NCBI RefSeq assembly: GCF_017591435.1
Contig: NW_025541373.1
Span: forward strand, 342,590 to 406,589
DNA length: 64,000 bases
Origin: Portunus trituberculatus
Taxonomy: Eukaryota > Arthropoda > Malacostraca > Decapoda > Portunidae
Direction of reading: 5' to 3'
Of this stretch, positions 46,504-58,044 are shown piece after piece. Made by a program: the position numbers and the translations under genes. Within the stretch, counting starts at the first letter, position 1; each line of letters starts with the position of its first letter. Under the pieces are notes generated by a model. That model made no database searches and had not been told where the DNA came from. It saw nothing but the letters and a program-made list of their open reading frames with translations.

Positions 46504-47283
46504 TCAAAAGTGGATCTTCACATGCCGGGCAATGTCATGCTTTGTCTTGAAACACTTGCCACAAACATCACACTTGAACTCCCTCAAGCCAGTGTGTCTG
46601 AAGGCGTGCCTGTCGAGAGCACCGATGGTAAGGAATTTTTTGCCACACTCCTCACACTCAAAATTTCTAACACCACTGTGTGTCAGGGTGTGTGCGGTGA
46701 GTTCAGACTTGGTGAAAAGTTTCTTTCCACATTCCAAACACTCATGATTTCTAACACCACTGTGTCTCAGGGTGTGTGTGCTGAGTTCAACCTTTGTGGT
46801 GAATTTCTTTCCACATTCCAGACACTCATAATTTCTCACACCTCTGTGTTTCAAGGTGTGTGTGGTGAGGTGAGACTTCTTGCTAAATTTCTTTCCACAT
46901 TCTAGACACTCAAATTTTCTAACACCACTGTGTATGAGGGTGTGTGTGATCAGATCAGACTTTATCGTAAATTTCTTTCTACACTCCAGACACTCATACT
47001 TTCTAACACCACTATGTCTCAGGGTGTGTGTGGTGAGATGAGCCTTTTGAGCAAATTTCTTTCCACATTCCAGACACTCATAATTTCTAACACCACTGTG
47101 TCTCAGAGTGTGTAGTCTAAGCCCTTCTCTGGATGTAAAAGTTTTATCACACTGTTGACACTCAAACTTTCTCTCTCCTCTGTGGGTGGAGCTGCTTGCC
47201 TCCAGGTCATTCTTGCCACCAGTCCTGGACCTCACCACACCTGAGGCAGACTGCTGCTGCTGCTGCTGCTGCTGCTCACTCAT
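46504..47283 (-). CDS. C2H2 zinc-finger protein, eight fingers (copy B)
   Basis: An open frame of 259 codons from ATG at 47283 (MSEQ), the only shared Met, since the preceding one is Val here. Eight CAG-coded Q, then eight C2H2 fingers. Compared with copy A the seventh finger is gone: the end of A finger 6 is joined to the end of A finger 7 in frame (SELTA HTLTHSGVRNFE). Other differences: finger 2 KTHL to KAHL, finger 4 LTP to LTT, finger 5 ITKYDLTR to TTKVELST, last finger KGD to KHD, and one linker D to G. Finger cysteines and histidines are all intact. Probable nuclear DNA-binding protein; target unknown. Confidence 0.85.
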   Translation of the reverse strand: MSEQQQQQQQQSASGVVRSRTGGKNDLEASSSTHRGERKFECQQCDKTFTSREGLRLHTLRHSGVRNYECLECGKKFAQKAHLTTHTLRHSGVRKYECLECRKKFTIKSDLITHTLIHSGVRKFECLECGKKFSKKSHLTTHTLKHRGVRNYECLECGKKFTTKVELSTHTLRHSGVRNHECLECGKKLFTKSELTAHTLTHSGVRNFECEECGKKFLTIGALDRHAFRHTGLREFKCDVCGKCFKTKHDIARHVKIHF

Positions 47284-47460
47284 GCTGCTTTCCAGCCTCA
47301 CCCCTCCACTGTAGCACTGCTCCCACCAGCACACGCCACAGTGGGTCCTATAGGAACCTTTGGGGAAGCCAGCCAGAGGAAGCTACATCAGACCCCACAG
47401 GACACCCAGCCTGGACACCTGCAACAACAGTGATGGTGAGAACACTAAGAGCCACTGGCC

Positions 47461-47890
47461 ATGGCCAACAATAATTCTGAGGAAAAAAAGGTCCACATGA
47501 GTACCAGTCTCCTCAGTAAATGCCAAAGAGAATATCTAACTGAAGAGGATATGTGTGTTGGAACCTCCCTCTTGAAAGCATTCAAGTCACAGGAAGGTGG
47601 AAACACAGAAGCAGGCAGAGAGTCCCAGAGTGTACCAGAGAAAGCAATGAATGATTGAGCACACTGGTTAATTCTTGCATTAGAGAGCTGGACAAAGTAG
47701 AAATGAGAGAAGGGAGAAAGTGTTGTGCAAAGAGGGTGGGGAAGGAAGGAGGACAGGCATGCAGTTAGCAGCAAGATCAGAAGGGCAACTGGCATGAAAA
47801 TAACAGTGGAAGATAGCAAGAGATGCAACACTACTATGGTGAGAGAGAGGTTGCAGACAATCAGCCAGTCAGAGAGAAGTTGATGAGATG
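47461..47890 (-). mobile_element. LINE-B 3' tail, copy B
   Basis: Counterpart of 30365-30790, with small indels (a lost CGAG and an added CAG relative to A). Confidence 0.75.
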
Positions 47891-48129
47891 AATAACTTTT
47901 CATTCCACCTTGTCTAAAAGAACAGCTTGAGTGAATCCCTGTCCCCATACATGTGAAACACATTCACCAGGTTGGCCCAACCAATTCATGTAGGAAAACT
48001 TTAGTGTTTCATAAAAGAAGTTAAGGTGAACCTAAAACTGATGGCACACCACCCCATAAAAATTTGTGTTAGAAATTGTGCAACTTGATCCAAATACTGG
48101 CTGTAAGTAGGTGCCATAAGCAGTATTTC

Positions 48130-48365
48130 AGTGTCTAGCCCTGGAAATCATACAACACACTGAATATTTGAGTATACAATGCAGATTTGAAAGCGTCAAG
48201 CAATGCAAGTTTTACAACTGCATCAGGAAGAGAATTCCACAGGGATACAATTCGATTAGTGAAACACCTACCTCTGCAATCAATAGCAGAGAATCAGTGG
48301 AACACCTTAAATTTATGACCACTTGTTCCTGTTTTATTAGATTGTTGGAACAAATTAGCTGGTTT
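48130..48365 (-). mobile_element. LINE C-terminal relic, copy B
   Basis: Counterpart of 31030-31260 with the same RGRCFTNRIVSLWNSLPDA-type frame. Confidence 0.6.
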
Positions 48366-48894
48366 TATGACTGATTATGAAATATTCGTGGACGCTTCTT
48401 CTTCTTGTGAGCCCCTTTAGCGTGTGTGTTGCTTTCACCACAATATTTGTGTTTCCACCTCTCCATGGCCTGCTATACTGGGTATCATATATTTATATTC
48501 ATGTACAATCATGCCACAAGATCACCCTGACTCTGTGGCAGTGGGCGAGTTCAGAGAGGCTCAGCTGTTCCTTCTCACAGTCCTCACTCCTCAGTCTGTC
48601 ACTAACCTGCACTGTGAGTGGATCATTTCTCTACATTTTCACTTTGTATTCTATACTAAGGCATAAAAGTATTGCTCACAGGAAAGTGATTCCAAGAAAT
48701 CAAGGAAGACTGTAACCATTGAGAAGATGGAAATGTTAGATTTCTATGCTATGGGAGAACACCTTGGTGGTTGTTCATGTGATGGGACTGAGGGAGAGCA
48801 CAGTGGGTGCCATTAGGGCTAATAAAATGAGAATGTGTGTTTTTATTTTATTTCAGTGATTTACCAATTATTGTTCTTTAATATTTGAGCAACA

Positions 48895-49049
48895 AAATCT
48901 GCAAAATAGGCAGACATTCCCAGTGGCCAGGAATGTAGCTCCCCAATTACCATTGTTCTCTAGGGGAAAATTATGGTGGAATAATGCAATCTTGAACGTG
49001 ATGTCTCCAGGAATGTAACCCTCACGTTAATTAAGAGTCGACTGTACAA
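48895..49049. mobile_element. End of a pogo/Tigger-like element, copy B
   Basis: Counterpart of 31790-31944, ending AATTAAGAGTCGACTGTA. Confidence 0.5.
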
Positions 49050-49279
49050 TTACAAAATACTTTTTTCACTGGATAGCAAAATACAAATACTAAATATTTT
49101 GTTCATTGGATGCCAAAATACAAATACAAATTAATTAAAATTGTATTTAAATACCATACAAATACAACTGAATTTGATCCAACACTGGTCTGTACCACAA
49201 CTAGCAGCCTATTTCAGAATGATTGCTATTCTCAGGTACAGAGTATGATATCTGTAATTATATACTTTTTTATGCAAGT

Positions 49280-49950
49280 AGGGAAAATGGCCAAGAGCAA
49301 CAAAAGATTAAAAAAAAAAAAAAAAAAAAAGCCCACTTGGAATGCCAGTTCCCTAATGGAAATAGAATTTGCCAAAAGTCAGGGACAAATGTATTGAATC
49401 TCCCCTCTTAAAAGAAGTCAAGTCATAGGAAGATGGAAATACAGAAGCAGACAGGGAGTTCCAGAGTTTACCAGTGAAAGGTATGAATGATTGAGAGTAC
49501 TGGTTAACTCTTGTATAAGAGTTGGACAGAATAGGGATGAGAGGAAGAAGAAAGCCTTGTGCAGCGAGGTCGCAAAAGGAGAAGCATACAGTTAGCAAGA
49601 TCCATAGAGCAGTTAGCGTGAAAACAGCAACAAAAGATAAAAAGAGATGCAAAACTTTGGCAGTGAGAAAGAGGCCAAAGACAGTCAGTCAGAGCCGCCG
49701 TGGTACAGTGGAACCATGCGTGCTTTGGGGTCCGAGGGGTCTCCAAACACACGGGTTTAAATCCTGTCCACGGTCTGAGTGTAGGTTGGGCTTCCTCACT
49801 CGGAGCAATGGTTTCCTAACGGGTGGGCTTTGAGATATGTAGTGCCCCAAAAAGTATCCCCTTTAGCCCAGAAATTCCCGTGAAAAGCCCACATGGTAAA
49901 AAAAGAGGGCAGTTGATGAGACTAGCCTAGCGTTTCTAAGAAGACCAGGA
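49280..49950 (-). mobile_element. LINE-B 3' tail, copy B, split by SINE-1
   Basis: Counterpart of 32175-32850 with the SINE at the same site, so both insertions predate the duplication. Confidence 0.8.
49690..49900 (+). mobile_element. SINE-1, copy B
   Basis: Same site and ends as the SINE at 32584-32796, with a few substitutions (GGGGTCCGAGG for GGGGTCCAAGG). Confidence 0.85.
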
Positions 49951-50517
49951 AGTCTCTTACTCTGGAAGTGAAGCTGGATATTATTCACAGACACGAGAGG
50001 CCAGAAAACTAATGGCACTGCTTGCCACCATCTTGACTCCATCTACTGTCTACTATTTTCAAGTCAGCAGACTCTATTAAGAAGGCTGTTGAGACCGTGT
50101 CTTCCTTGCAAGCTAAAAGAACCACCTCAACTCGTGACTCTGCAATGAATAAAATGGAAAGCCTTGTGGAAATGTGGTACATAAGTTTTGTATGCAGTAC
50201 AATGATGTGCCCTTTGTTTACATTCCACAGGTTGCCAGCAAGCATATTTCCCACTCCACTCTCCCTCCCTTCATAAATTTATGATCATCAACATTATAAA
50301 GTTACTTACATACATACATACATTAGTGTACATTATAATGACTTAGTCTTAAATTAAACTGCTTAAATGTTTAACTTCATAATTTTTACTTTCATTAAAC
50401 CTTTCACTGTACTATGATGCACTCTCACTTTGTTTACTCAATGGAAGCTCATGTCAGGGGTCAAACTTGTTATAATTGGTTCGCTTAACGAAAATTCACT
50501 TAACAAATGTTTTTTAA

Positions 50518-50640
50518 GGAATGTAACCCGTTCATTAAGTGGGGGCTGCCTGTGCATATATATGCAGTCAACTCTCAATTAATGTGAGGATTAGGTTCCT
50601 GTAGACATTGCTTTATTCAAAATTGCATTATTCAAACATA
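50518..50640. mobile_element. Two Tigger-like ends facing each other
   Basis: About 50518-50555, reversed, starts CAGGCAGCCCCCACTTAATG; about 50573-50640 starts CAGTCAACTCTCAATTAATG, the terminus also seen at 31944. So two different pogo/Tigger-like elements abut here. This part is missing in A. Confidence 0.5.
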
Positions 50641-50680
50641 TTTCTTACATAAAACAATGGTAATAGAAGGGATTATAATC

Positions 50681-51190
50681 CTAGCCACAGTTTTCACTGT
50701 CTAGATACTCACTCCACTTAGCTTTAATTACTTCTTCACATACCTTGCACAATATACTAGTCAACGATACTGGTCTGTAATTTAATGGTTCCATTCTACT
50801 ACCATTCTTATATATAGGCACAATGTCAGCTCTTTTCCACTCTTTCGGGACTATTCCTGTTCGTATGGAGGTTTTCACAATATCAAATACGGGGTTCAAC
50901 AATTGATCCTTACATTCTTTTAGCAACCTCCCAGATATGCCATCAGGCCCCATTGATTTATTAATATCCAAATTGCTTATAATTTTCCTTACATCTTCTT
51001 TAGTAACCATGATGTCCTGCATTTGCTTTATTTCCGTAGGCCTTCCTCCTGTAAAATACTCCTCCTTTGTAAACACTTTACAAAAGTTGTTGTTCAAAAT
51101 TTCAGCTATATCTCTAGCATCCCGTAATGAGGCTTGGTGAAGTGGCTCAAATGGAGGACATGTCAGAGCCTTAAGGACCACGTCTAACAT
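50681..51190 (-). mobile_element. LINE-D RT fragment, copy B only
   Basis: An open frame reading SLRDARDIAEILNNNFCKVF, NLDINKSMGPDGISGRLLKE and ADIVPIYKNGSRMEPLNYRP then VSLTSILCKV: the start of a CR1-type RT (fingers) with the usual MGPDGISG and NYRPVSLTS. Truncated before the palm at 50681. The segment is absent from A. Confidence 0.8.
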
Positions 51191-51218
51191 TCCATGAAGG
51201 AGCCCTACAAGGTGGGCG

Positions 51219-54200
51219 TTGGACTTGCCTTGAACAAGTCTTTATGACCTCACGGAGAACTGGGTCAGTAGAAAGATCAAAGCCTTTAAGGGCAAACACC
51301 CCATTGAGCATGGCCTTGTAGCCTTTAATGGCAGTGACTGACATTCTGCAATCCTGTCTAAGAAAGACCAAAAAATCTGCAATCTTCTGGCTGGTGGGAT
51401 TAGAGACTGTGTGACCTTCTCTCCTGCACCACTCTCGAAACCTTTTCCACTTGTATTGGTAATTCATAATAGTGGAAGGTCTTTTAGATTCTGCCAGGAA
51501 TTCTGTAACTCGGGAGGAATAGCCTCTGTGTGAAGGATTCGCTTGACAGTTTCCACGGTTAGCTGTAGCATGGGAGAGCTTGATGGAATTTGGGAACATG
51601 AGGCTGACGAAGTACATCTCTGGGGTGCGGGAGGCGCCTGGGAGTGTCTACTGAGGTCTGTATGAGGTCTGGGAACCATTCCCTCTGTGGCCAAAACAGA
51701 GCAATCAGGATAACGTTTGTTTGACGTGCCATTCTCAGCTTGTTGAGCACCTTCCTGATCAGCGGGAAAGGTGGGAAGGCATAAAGATCTTGATGATCCC
51801 AATTGTACAGAAAGGCGTCTGTGGCTACTGCCATTGGATCCCGAAACGAGGAGATGAAGTTTGGTAGCCTGAAGTTGAGCCTCGTTGCAAACAGCTCCAC
51901 CGTTGGATAACTCCAAAGCCTCCACAGGAGATTCCAAACCTCCTGGTGGAGAGTCCACTCTGTGGAGATGATCTGATCCTGTCTGCTGAGGCAATCCGCT
52001 AAGACGTTTGCCGAGCCCTTCACGAATTGGGTGAGGATCCGGACGGCATGATCCTCCGCCTACTGTAGGATTGCTTGAGCCTCGGCATTGAGGCTTCCTG
52101 AACAAGTCCCGCCTTCTTTTGCCAGATACGACAGGGCCGTGGCATTGTCGGAGAACACTGCCACCGTCTGTCCTCGGACATGTTCCTTGAAGTGCAGAAG
52201 GCCGAGACATACAGCTTTGAATTCTAGAAAGTTGATGTGTAAAGATAGCTTGTGAGCGGCCCACACACCGCTCACTGAATCGTGTAGAATCGACGCTCCC
52301 CAGCCGACGGTGGAAGCATCTGTGTACAGACAAACGTCCGGGGAAGCTAACTGAAGGGACTGTCCCAACCGAAGATTGTGGTCCACTGTCCACCACTGAA
52401 GATCGTCCAGGATTTTGAAATCCCAAGGAACTGGAAGGTCGTCTCTGTCGGACTGGCGATCCCAGAATTGGGAAAGGCGAAATTGAAGGCTGCGCATCCT
52501 CCGTCTTGCCCCAGGAACTAGATGCAGCAGGGAGGACATGTGGCCTAGGAGGGCTAACCAAGCCTTTGCTGAAGGGGACTGAACACTTAGGAAAATCTTG
52601 ATTTGATGTTGTTGATTCTCTAGTCGTTTCTGTGTCGGGAAAACCTTCAAAAGAGGAGCAAATCTCCATCCCCAAATAAATCCTTGTCTGGGAGGATGAA
52701 AGCGATGACTTTTCCCAGTTTACCTGGATTCCCAGTGATGCACACAGACGGAGGAGGTAACTGGTTGCCTCGAGTGCCGTCTGTTCCGAGTGAGCTAACA
52801 GCAGCCAGTCATCTAAGTAACGGAGGAGGCGAACCCCCTGTTGATGTGAAGCTGCTGAAACTGGACCCATCATCCTGGTAAAAACTTGAGGGGCCGTGGA
52901 GAGGCCAAAGCAAAGAACCCTGAACTGGAGGTGACGCCCTCTCCATATAAAGCGGAGAAACCTTCGGCTGTCGGGATGGACTGGGATCTGAAAATAAGCA
53001 TCCCGGAGATCGATGGCAGTCATCCAATCGTGCCTGTGGATGGCGGACATAACCATCCTCACCGTTTCCATCCTGAAGGGAGTGGTAGTCACATAACGAT
53101 TCAGCGTGAATAAATCGAGGATTGGGCGAAAGCCTCCTGTATTCTTGGGCACCACAAATAGGTGACTGTAAAAACCTGGTTTTGCAGAGGTCTCCTCTAT
53201 TGCTCCCTTTGTCAAGAGACGTTGGACCTCGGATTCTAGTGCCTTGCCCTTCTCGGAACCTGGAGTGTAAGAACGAAACTCCAAAGGTGCCAAGGTGACT
53301 GGGGAAAGAGATGTGAAGGGGATCTTGTAACCTTCGCGAAGGATGGAGAGAACCCACGCCTCTGCACCAATTGCCATCCAACTGTCTAGATTCTTGGCCA
53401 GACAACCTCCTACTGGAACCTGAGATCAACCTTGGTAGCAGTCTTAAAAACAGGGGGAAGGTGAGAGAGAATCGCCTCTCATCTCATGGCCTTGACATTA
53501 GTTAGAGCGAAGCATGGCATGGATCGCACCCTTCTCAAGCTGTGTGGGCTTGAGCGAGTCCTCAGTCAAAGCACCCTGGAGTTGCACAGCTGGACCCTCA
53601 CCCAGGGTCTGTGGGCGGAGGCGTTGTACTGGACACACACGCCTGTTCCTGCCCTGACCCCGTCCTGAAGGAGATTGTACATGTGAAGGATCCAGATCTG
53701 CCCCCACTTCAGGACGGGATTGCTTGATCCTCCATGGATGATCCTTAGGGGTCCTAGAGCGTTCCCCCCCCCATGGATCCAGCGGAGGGACAGCCTGATC
53801 TAATCCTAACTCATCCCCGGGCCTCTCCTGCTCCCGGTTACCCACCGCTGGCATGTCAGCTAGGAGTGACTTCACACTCTGCCTTACGCCGAGGCCGGGA
53901 GGGGGGTTGGTAGCGGACTGCACCGCACCTTGAACCGAGAGCGAGGGGGCAGCTGTAAGAGAGGCGGTATTAGGAGCTAACCTGCCCTCTACTTCCTTAG
54001 ACACCATAGCTGATACCATATCAGGGAAGGAAACATATTTACTGCCTTCCTGAAATGCGAAGAAAGCAGCAAACTCCTTGAAAAAACTTGACTTATCCCA
54101 AGGAGACATTTTGGATCCCGGAAAATGAGAAATTGAATCCTCAGGCCTCACTGATCCAGGTACCGAATCTTTGTCTGATCCTGAAGCTGTGGGAGACAGG

Positions 54201-54829
54201 ACCACTCCACGAGAATCAGAACATTTGGCAAAAAGCTCCCAAGACTGGCCTGAAGGGTTAGAGGCTTTCTTCCTAGCTTTATAGTCTCGTCTCTTCTGTA
54301 AAGTCTGTTAGTACTTATGGGAACTGAGCACCCGCCTGGGACTCCACTCAGCACACTCCCGACATCTGTTGTTTACATCACAGAAACCATCACGGCAGAC
54401 AATACATACAGAGTGTGGATTGTTGTGGGCACTCCCAAGGACCCTCCTGCATCCAGACGCAGCACAGACTCTCCTGACAACATGTGAGGCCGAGGAAAAA
54501 GGTGATGAAGAGCCCAGCGGTGAGCCGGTAGCATGGCGGGTCGAGTCCTGGCCGCCGCCGACACTGCAGTCACCGCCACAAACAAACTCGACGTCGCCGA
54601 CAAGCCCTCCTGAACCTCCTGATGGCCAGCCATAAAACAAACAGGTCCTCATAGAGGAAACAGCAGGGCAAAAAAAAAGTTCCAGAGCACTGTAACAGAT
54701 CCGCATGCAAGCGCGTCTCAAGAAAGAATGACGTGGCGGGCTGAGGGAGACGGTGTTGCCGTAAGTTACCAGGGTGGAATACGACGAAAGTTTTGAATGT
54801 GGAATAGACGGCTGGGTAATAGGGAACAT
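51219..54829 (-). mobile_element. DIRS-like retrotransposon, copy B
   Basis: Same element and same 3' truncation point as copy A. RT lies in the 5' part of a 637-codon frame (51464-53377) with VVPKNTGGFRP, IDLRDAYFQIPVH, GLSTAPQVF and RYLDDWLLLAH. That frame then passes out of phase; RNase H is at 52060-52650 and the recombinase N-terminal part at 51171-51617. Two deletions of about 340 and 840 bp (near 53420 and 53510) remove most of the second gag part and the gag-RT junction. A 16-bp deletion near 54598 shifts gag shortly after its ATG (54633), and a stop lies at 54308. Lesions differ from those in A. Confidence 0.85.
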
Positions 54830-54879
54830 TGTAAATGCTAATATATAAGAAGCAGGTTATATGTGAAACAAATGGTCCA

Positions 54880-55260
54880 TTCTAGCTTTCACCAGCCAAA
54901 AACCTCATTTTTGGTGAAGGTCCCCAAGCTTGCTGTTCTTGGAGAGGATCAGTGATGATTGGGAGGAAGGACTTTTTTCTAGATATTTACGACTACCACT
55001 CCTGGTCAACCATCCTACTCTACCTGGTCAACCATCCTACTACTCTGGTTGGTATCATTGTACTCTTACACCAACGGCAACATGGCTTTTGTTGCCCCTC
55101 TCACCTTGTAGAGCTTCTTATTCTGAGTAATTTGGACCCATACATACCCGTCACAAATTGTTTACATCGTTGGTAAGAATTTTTTTTAATTTACCACTTT
55201 TAGGAGAGAATTAACACCCACCCATGTGATGAGGAATGCCGTTAAGCGTGTTCATTCGTA
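54880..55260. repeat. Repeats U2 and U1, copy B
   Basis: Counterpart of 38262-38640. Confidence 0.5.
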
Positions 55261-55925
55261 TGTGCGTACATTGTCACATTATTTGCACAGACATGAAATG
55301 AAGGACAGTGATTGGTTCTTTTGCCTCAGCATGCAGCCACTGACCATTAAAAATAATGCATAATAAATCTAGCCAATCAGTGATTTGTGGAGACAAGCAA
55401 TTGTTGGAATCAGCCCATGGAAGATGTCTGAAAGGGCAGGATGTTGCCTTGATTATATCTACTGTATCGCCAGATTTCATGAAGAGAAATAAGGTAATGA
55501 CCATGTTAATTTCTTAGCATTGCTAGTAGAGTAAGGTTAGGCTAATTTGGTCTGGTTAAATCAGTTCAGTTGGATTAGATAAAGTTTTGTTCTGAGGATG
55601 ATGCATGTCGTCTCAACTATGTTTGGTTAGGTTAGGTTTGCTTAGTTTAGTTTTGATTAAATAGATAACTTTAAATACGATGGCATAGCCACTGATGACG
55701 ATGATTTGTAAGGGATGGGAGGCAGACAGAATGGGGAAAAAAAAAAGATTAATTTGTGACAAAGTGTAGATTCACTCAAACGGGTCAAAATCTACCAGAT
55801 AAATAGCTTCATCCGGAAGTGAGCTGTTGGTGTAAGTCTATACATTTACCCTCTGGTCAAATGTCCTGCCCCCAAAAGCAGCAACACTGACAGGATCATT
55901 ATCATTTGATCCACTGGAGGATGAG

Positions 55926-56149
55926 GGCCCAATTCTGCACTATTATAGTATAGACATCCCATCACTTACCTCTCAGTTGCACGGATTGGGGTTGCCAGCG
56001 GTCGCCAAGTCTCAGCCAGATGTATGTACAATGTTACCAATATAGTGAAAGAACTTATTGTTAAACTATTAGGACATGCAGTGTGTGTACAAAATAGAAT
56101 CTCTTTCTCTTTGTAACTGTTTCTTTACAATTCAAATAATGTTAATGAA

Positions 56150-56187
<38 letters not shown>

Positions 56188-56343
56188 CTTTACAATCGAA
56201 AGGGGGAGGTTGGGGTGAGAGTTCTTTCGCTACAATGGTAACAGTGTACATCTGGCTGAGATCTGGCGACCGCTGGCAACCCTCAACCGCGCCAGCTAAA
56301 AGGTAGGTGACGGGATGTTTATACTACGATAGTGCCCCCAATC
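55926..56343. mobile_element. Fold-back element, copy B
   Basis: Counterpart of 39310-39714; arms at 55926-56053 and 56221-56343. The (TC)n in the loop is longer here. Confidence 0.7.
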
Positions 56344-56574
56344 CTACATTCTGTACAGAGAAATTTCTGCAACCCCACACTCACTATAACCTGAACTACC
56401 TGATCAGGAAGACTAAAACACACGGAGGAGGGATGGCACCAAGCGTCACACTCATCACAACTAAGCTTCGTCACAAGGTGCACATTTCATGGCACTCTCG
56501 TAAAGAAACCATCCCGCCCGATTGTTTTGATTAATGGTTTCTCCTTCGTATTTCTTCCACCCTGCTGATTTGAC

Positions 56575-56735
56575 GCCACATATATGGAGCCATGCCATTG
56601 GTCAACGAGAGAGAGAGAGAGAGAGAGGAAAGTTGCCTCTATCCCTCATCCCCTTATTCGTTACCATATTTTCTCTTACTCTCTCTCTCTCTCTCTGACT
56701 AATAGCGTGGCTCCATCTACGTGACGTCAAATCAG
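56575..56735. mobile_element. Short palindromic element, copy B
   Basis: Counterpart of 39936-40103, with small differences in the GA and CT tract lengths. Confidence 0.6.
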
Positions 56736-57667
56736 CTGGGTAAAGGAACTGCGAAGGGGAAGCCGGGAATCGAGGCGAGCGGGCGGGATATGTTCTTTAC
56801 GAGAGTGCCCATTCACAAACTAACTCGGAGGGATAAGGTCCCGGTACTAAGCCCTACCTACAGCAGCTGGCTCAAATACTACACACTCACACATATCTCT
56901 CTTTACCTTTATCTCTCCTCGTAAGCCATCTCTGGTCACCTCTCTCTCTCTCTCTCTCAGCATGCCAGCAGGAGAGGGCGACGACTTTTTAATAAGAGGC
57001 AAAGTGTCTGGTTTGTCTTTTAAGGCCGTTACGATCCTCAGTGACATCAGACACTAGAAAGACTGTTAGTGTGGACTGTGGGCTGTTGGTGCCGCGGCTG
57101 GACGACTACAGAGGACGATTTGGCGAGGGCAGCCAGGCACGAGTGACAGTCCCGCTCAGCTCGTGACTGGCTGCATGGTTGGTCCCCCACAAGGAATATA
57201 CAAAAGAATATACCCCACAAGGATTTTATACCATGTCTTGTATACTTCTTAGCCCCAATCCACCACCCGAGGCCCGACCATTCCTGCATAGCCCCATAGT
57301 TCGGTGTAGTTCAGTTGATAGGCGGAAACAACGAGTATAAAGTTCCTGACGCGTTTTGGTTTGGGTTTTACCTGAGTCTATACCTGTAATTAATTATTAT
57401 TTATTCATTTCTTTTACTTTATGTTCTCCTATTTTCCAAAAAAAAAAAAAAAACTATGTATTATTTCTTTTATTTTCTTCCATACTAGATTTTTCAAGAG
57501 GAGGATGAGGAGGTCAGAAGGAGGAGGTGGAGGAGGAGAGGGAAGAAGGAGGGGATGGAGATAAAAAGAAATGTTTGCTTTAGTTATATCAAGAGAGAGA
57601 GAGAGAGAGAGAGGAGGAAGGGGAGGGGGACAATGTTTTCTTAAAGTGATTTTCCAGTGAGGTGTTC

Positions 57668-58035
57668 TTCATTTTCTGGGTAAGTTCGCTGCCAGTTGGG
57701 GGTTTGCATCTTTCTTTGGTGTAGGCAGCCAGCTAGGGCAGTGTAGGAGGAAATGGTTTAGTCTTCCTTATCTGCTCCACACACGACACACTCTGCTGGT
57801 TGGTTTTGAAATCTAGCTCCTTCTGTCTTCAATGTTGAGGATATTGGTTCGACGTTTGAATAATATAATTGATCCTTCTCTATTGTCATATATTTCCTTC
57901 TGACCTCCAATCTTCTCTCTCCATTCCTTATACATATTCAGACTAACTTTTTCTTGCAGTTCTTGGTTCCATATCTGTGTGTCTCATTCCTCAATTTTCG
58001 AACTTATTTCATCATTGGTCCTAATTCCTGCTGCT
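57668..58035 (-). mobile_element. LINE C-terminal relic with zinc motif, copy B
   Basis: Counterpart of 41040-41410. Confidence 0.5.
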
Positions 58036-58044
58036 GTGTTTTCC

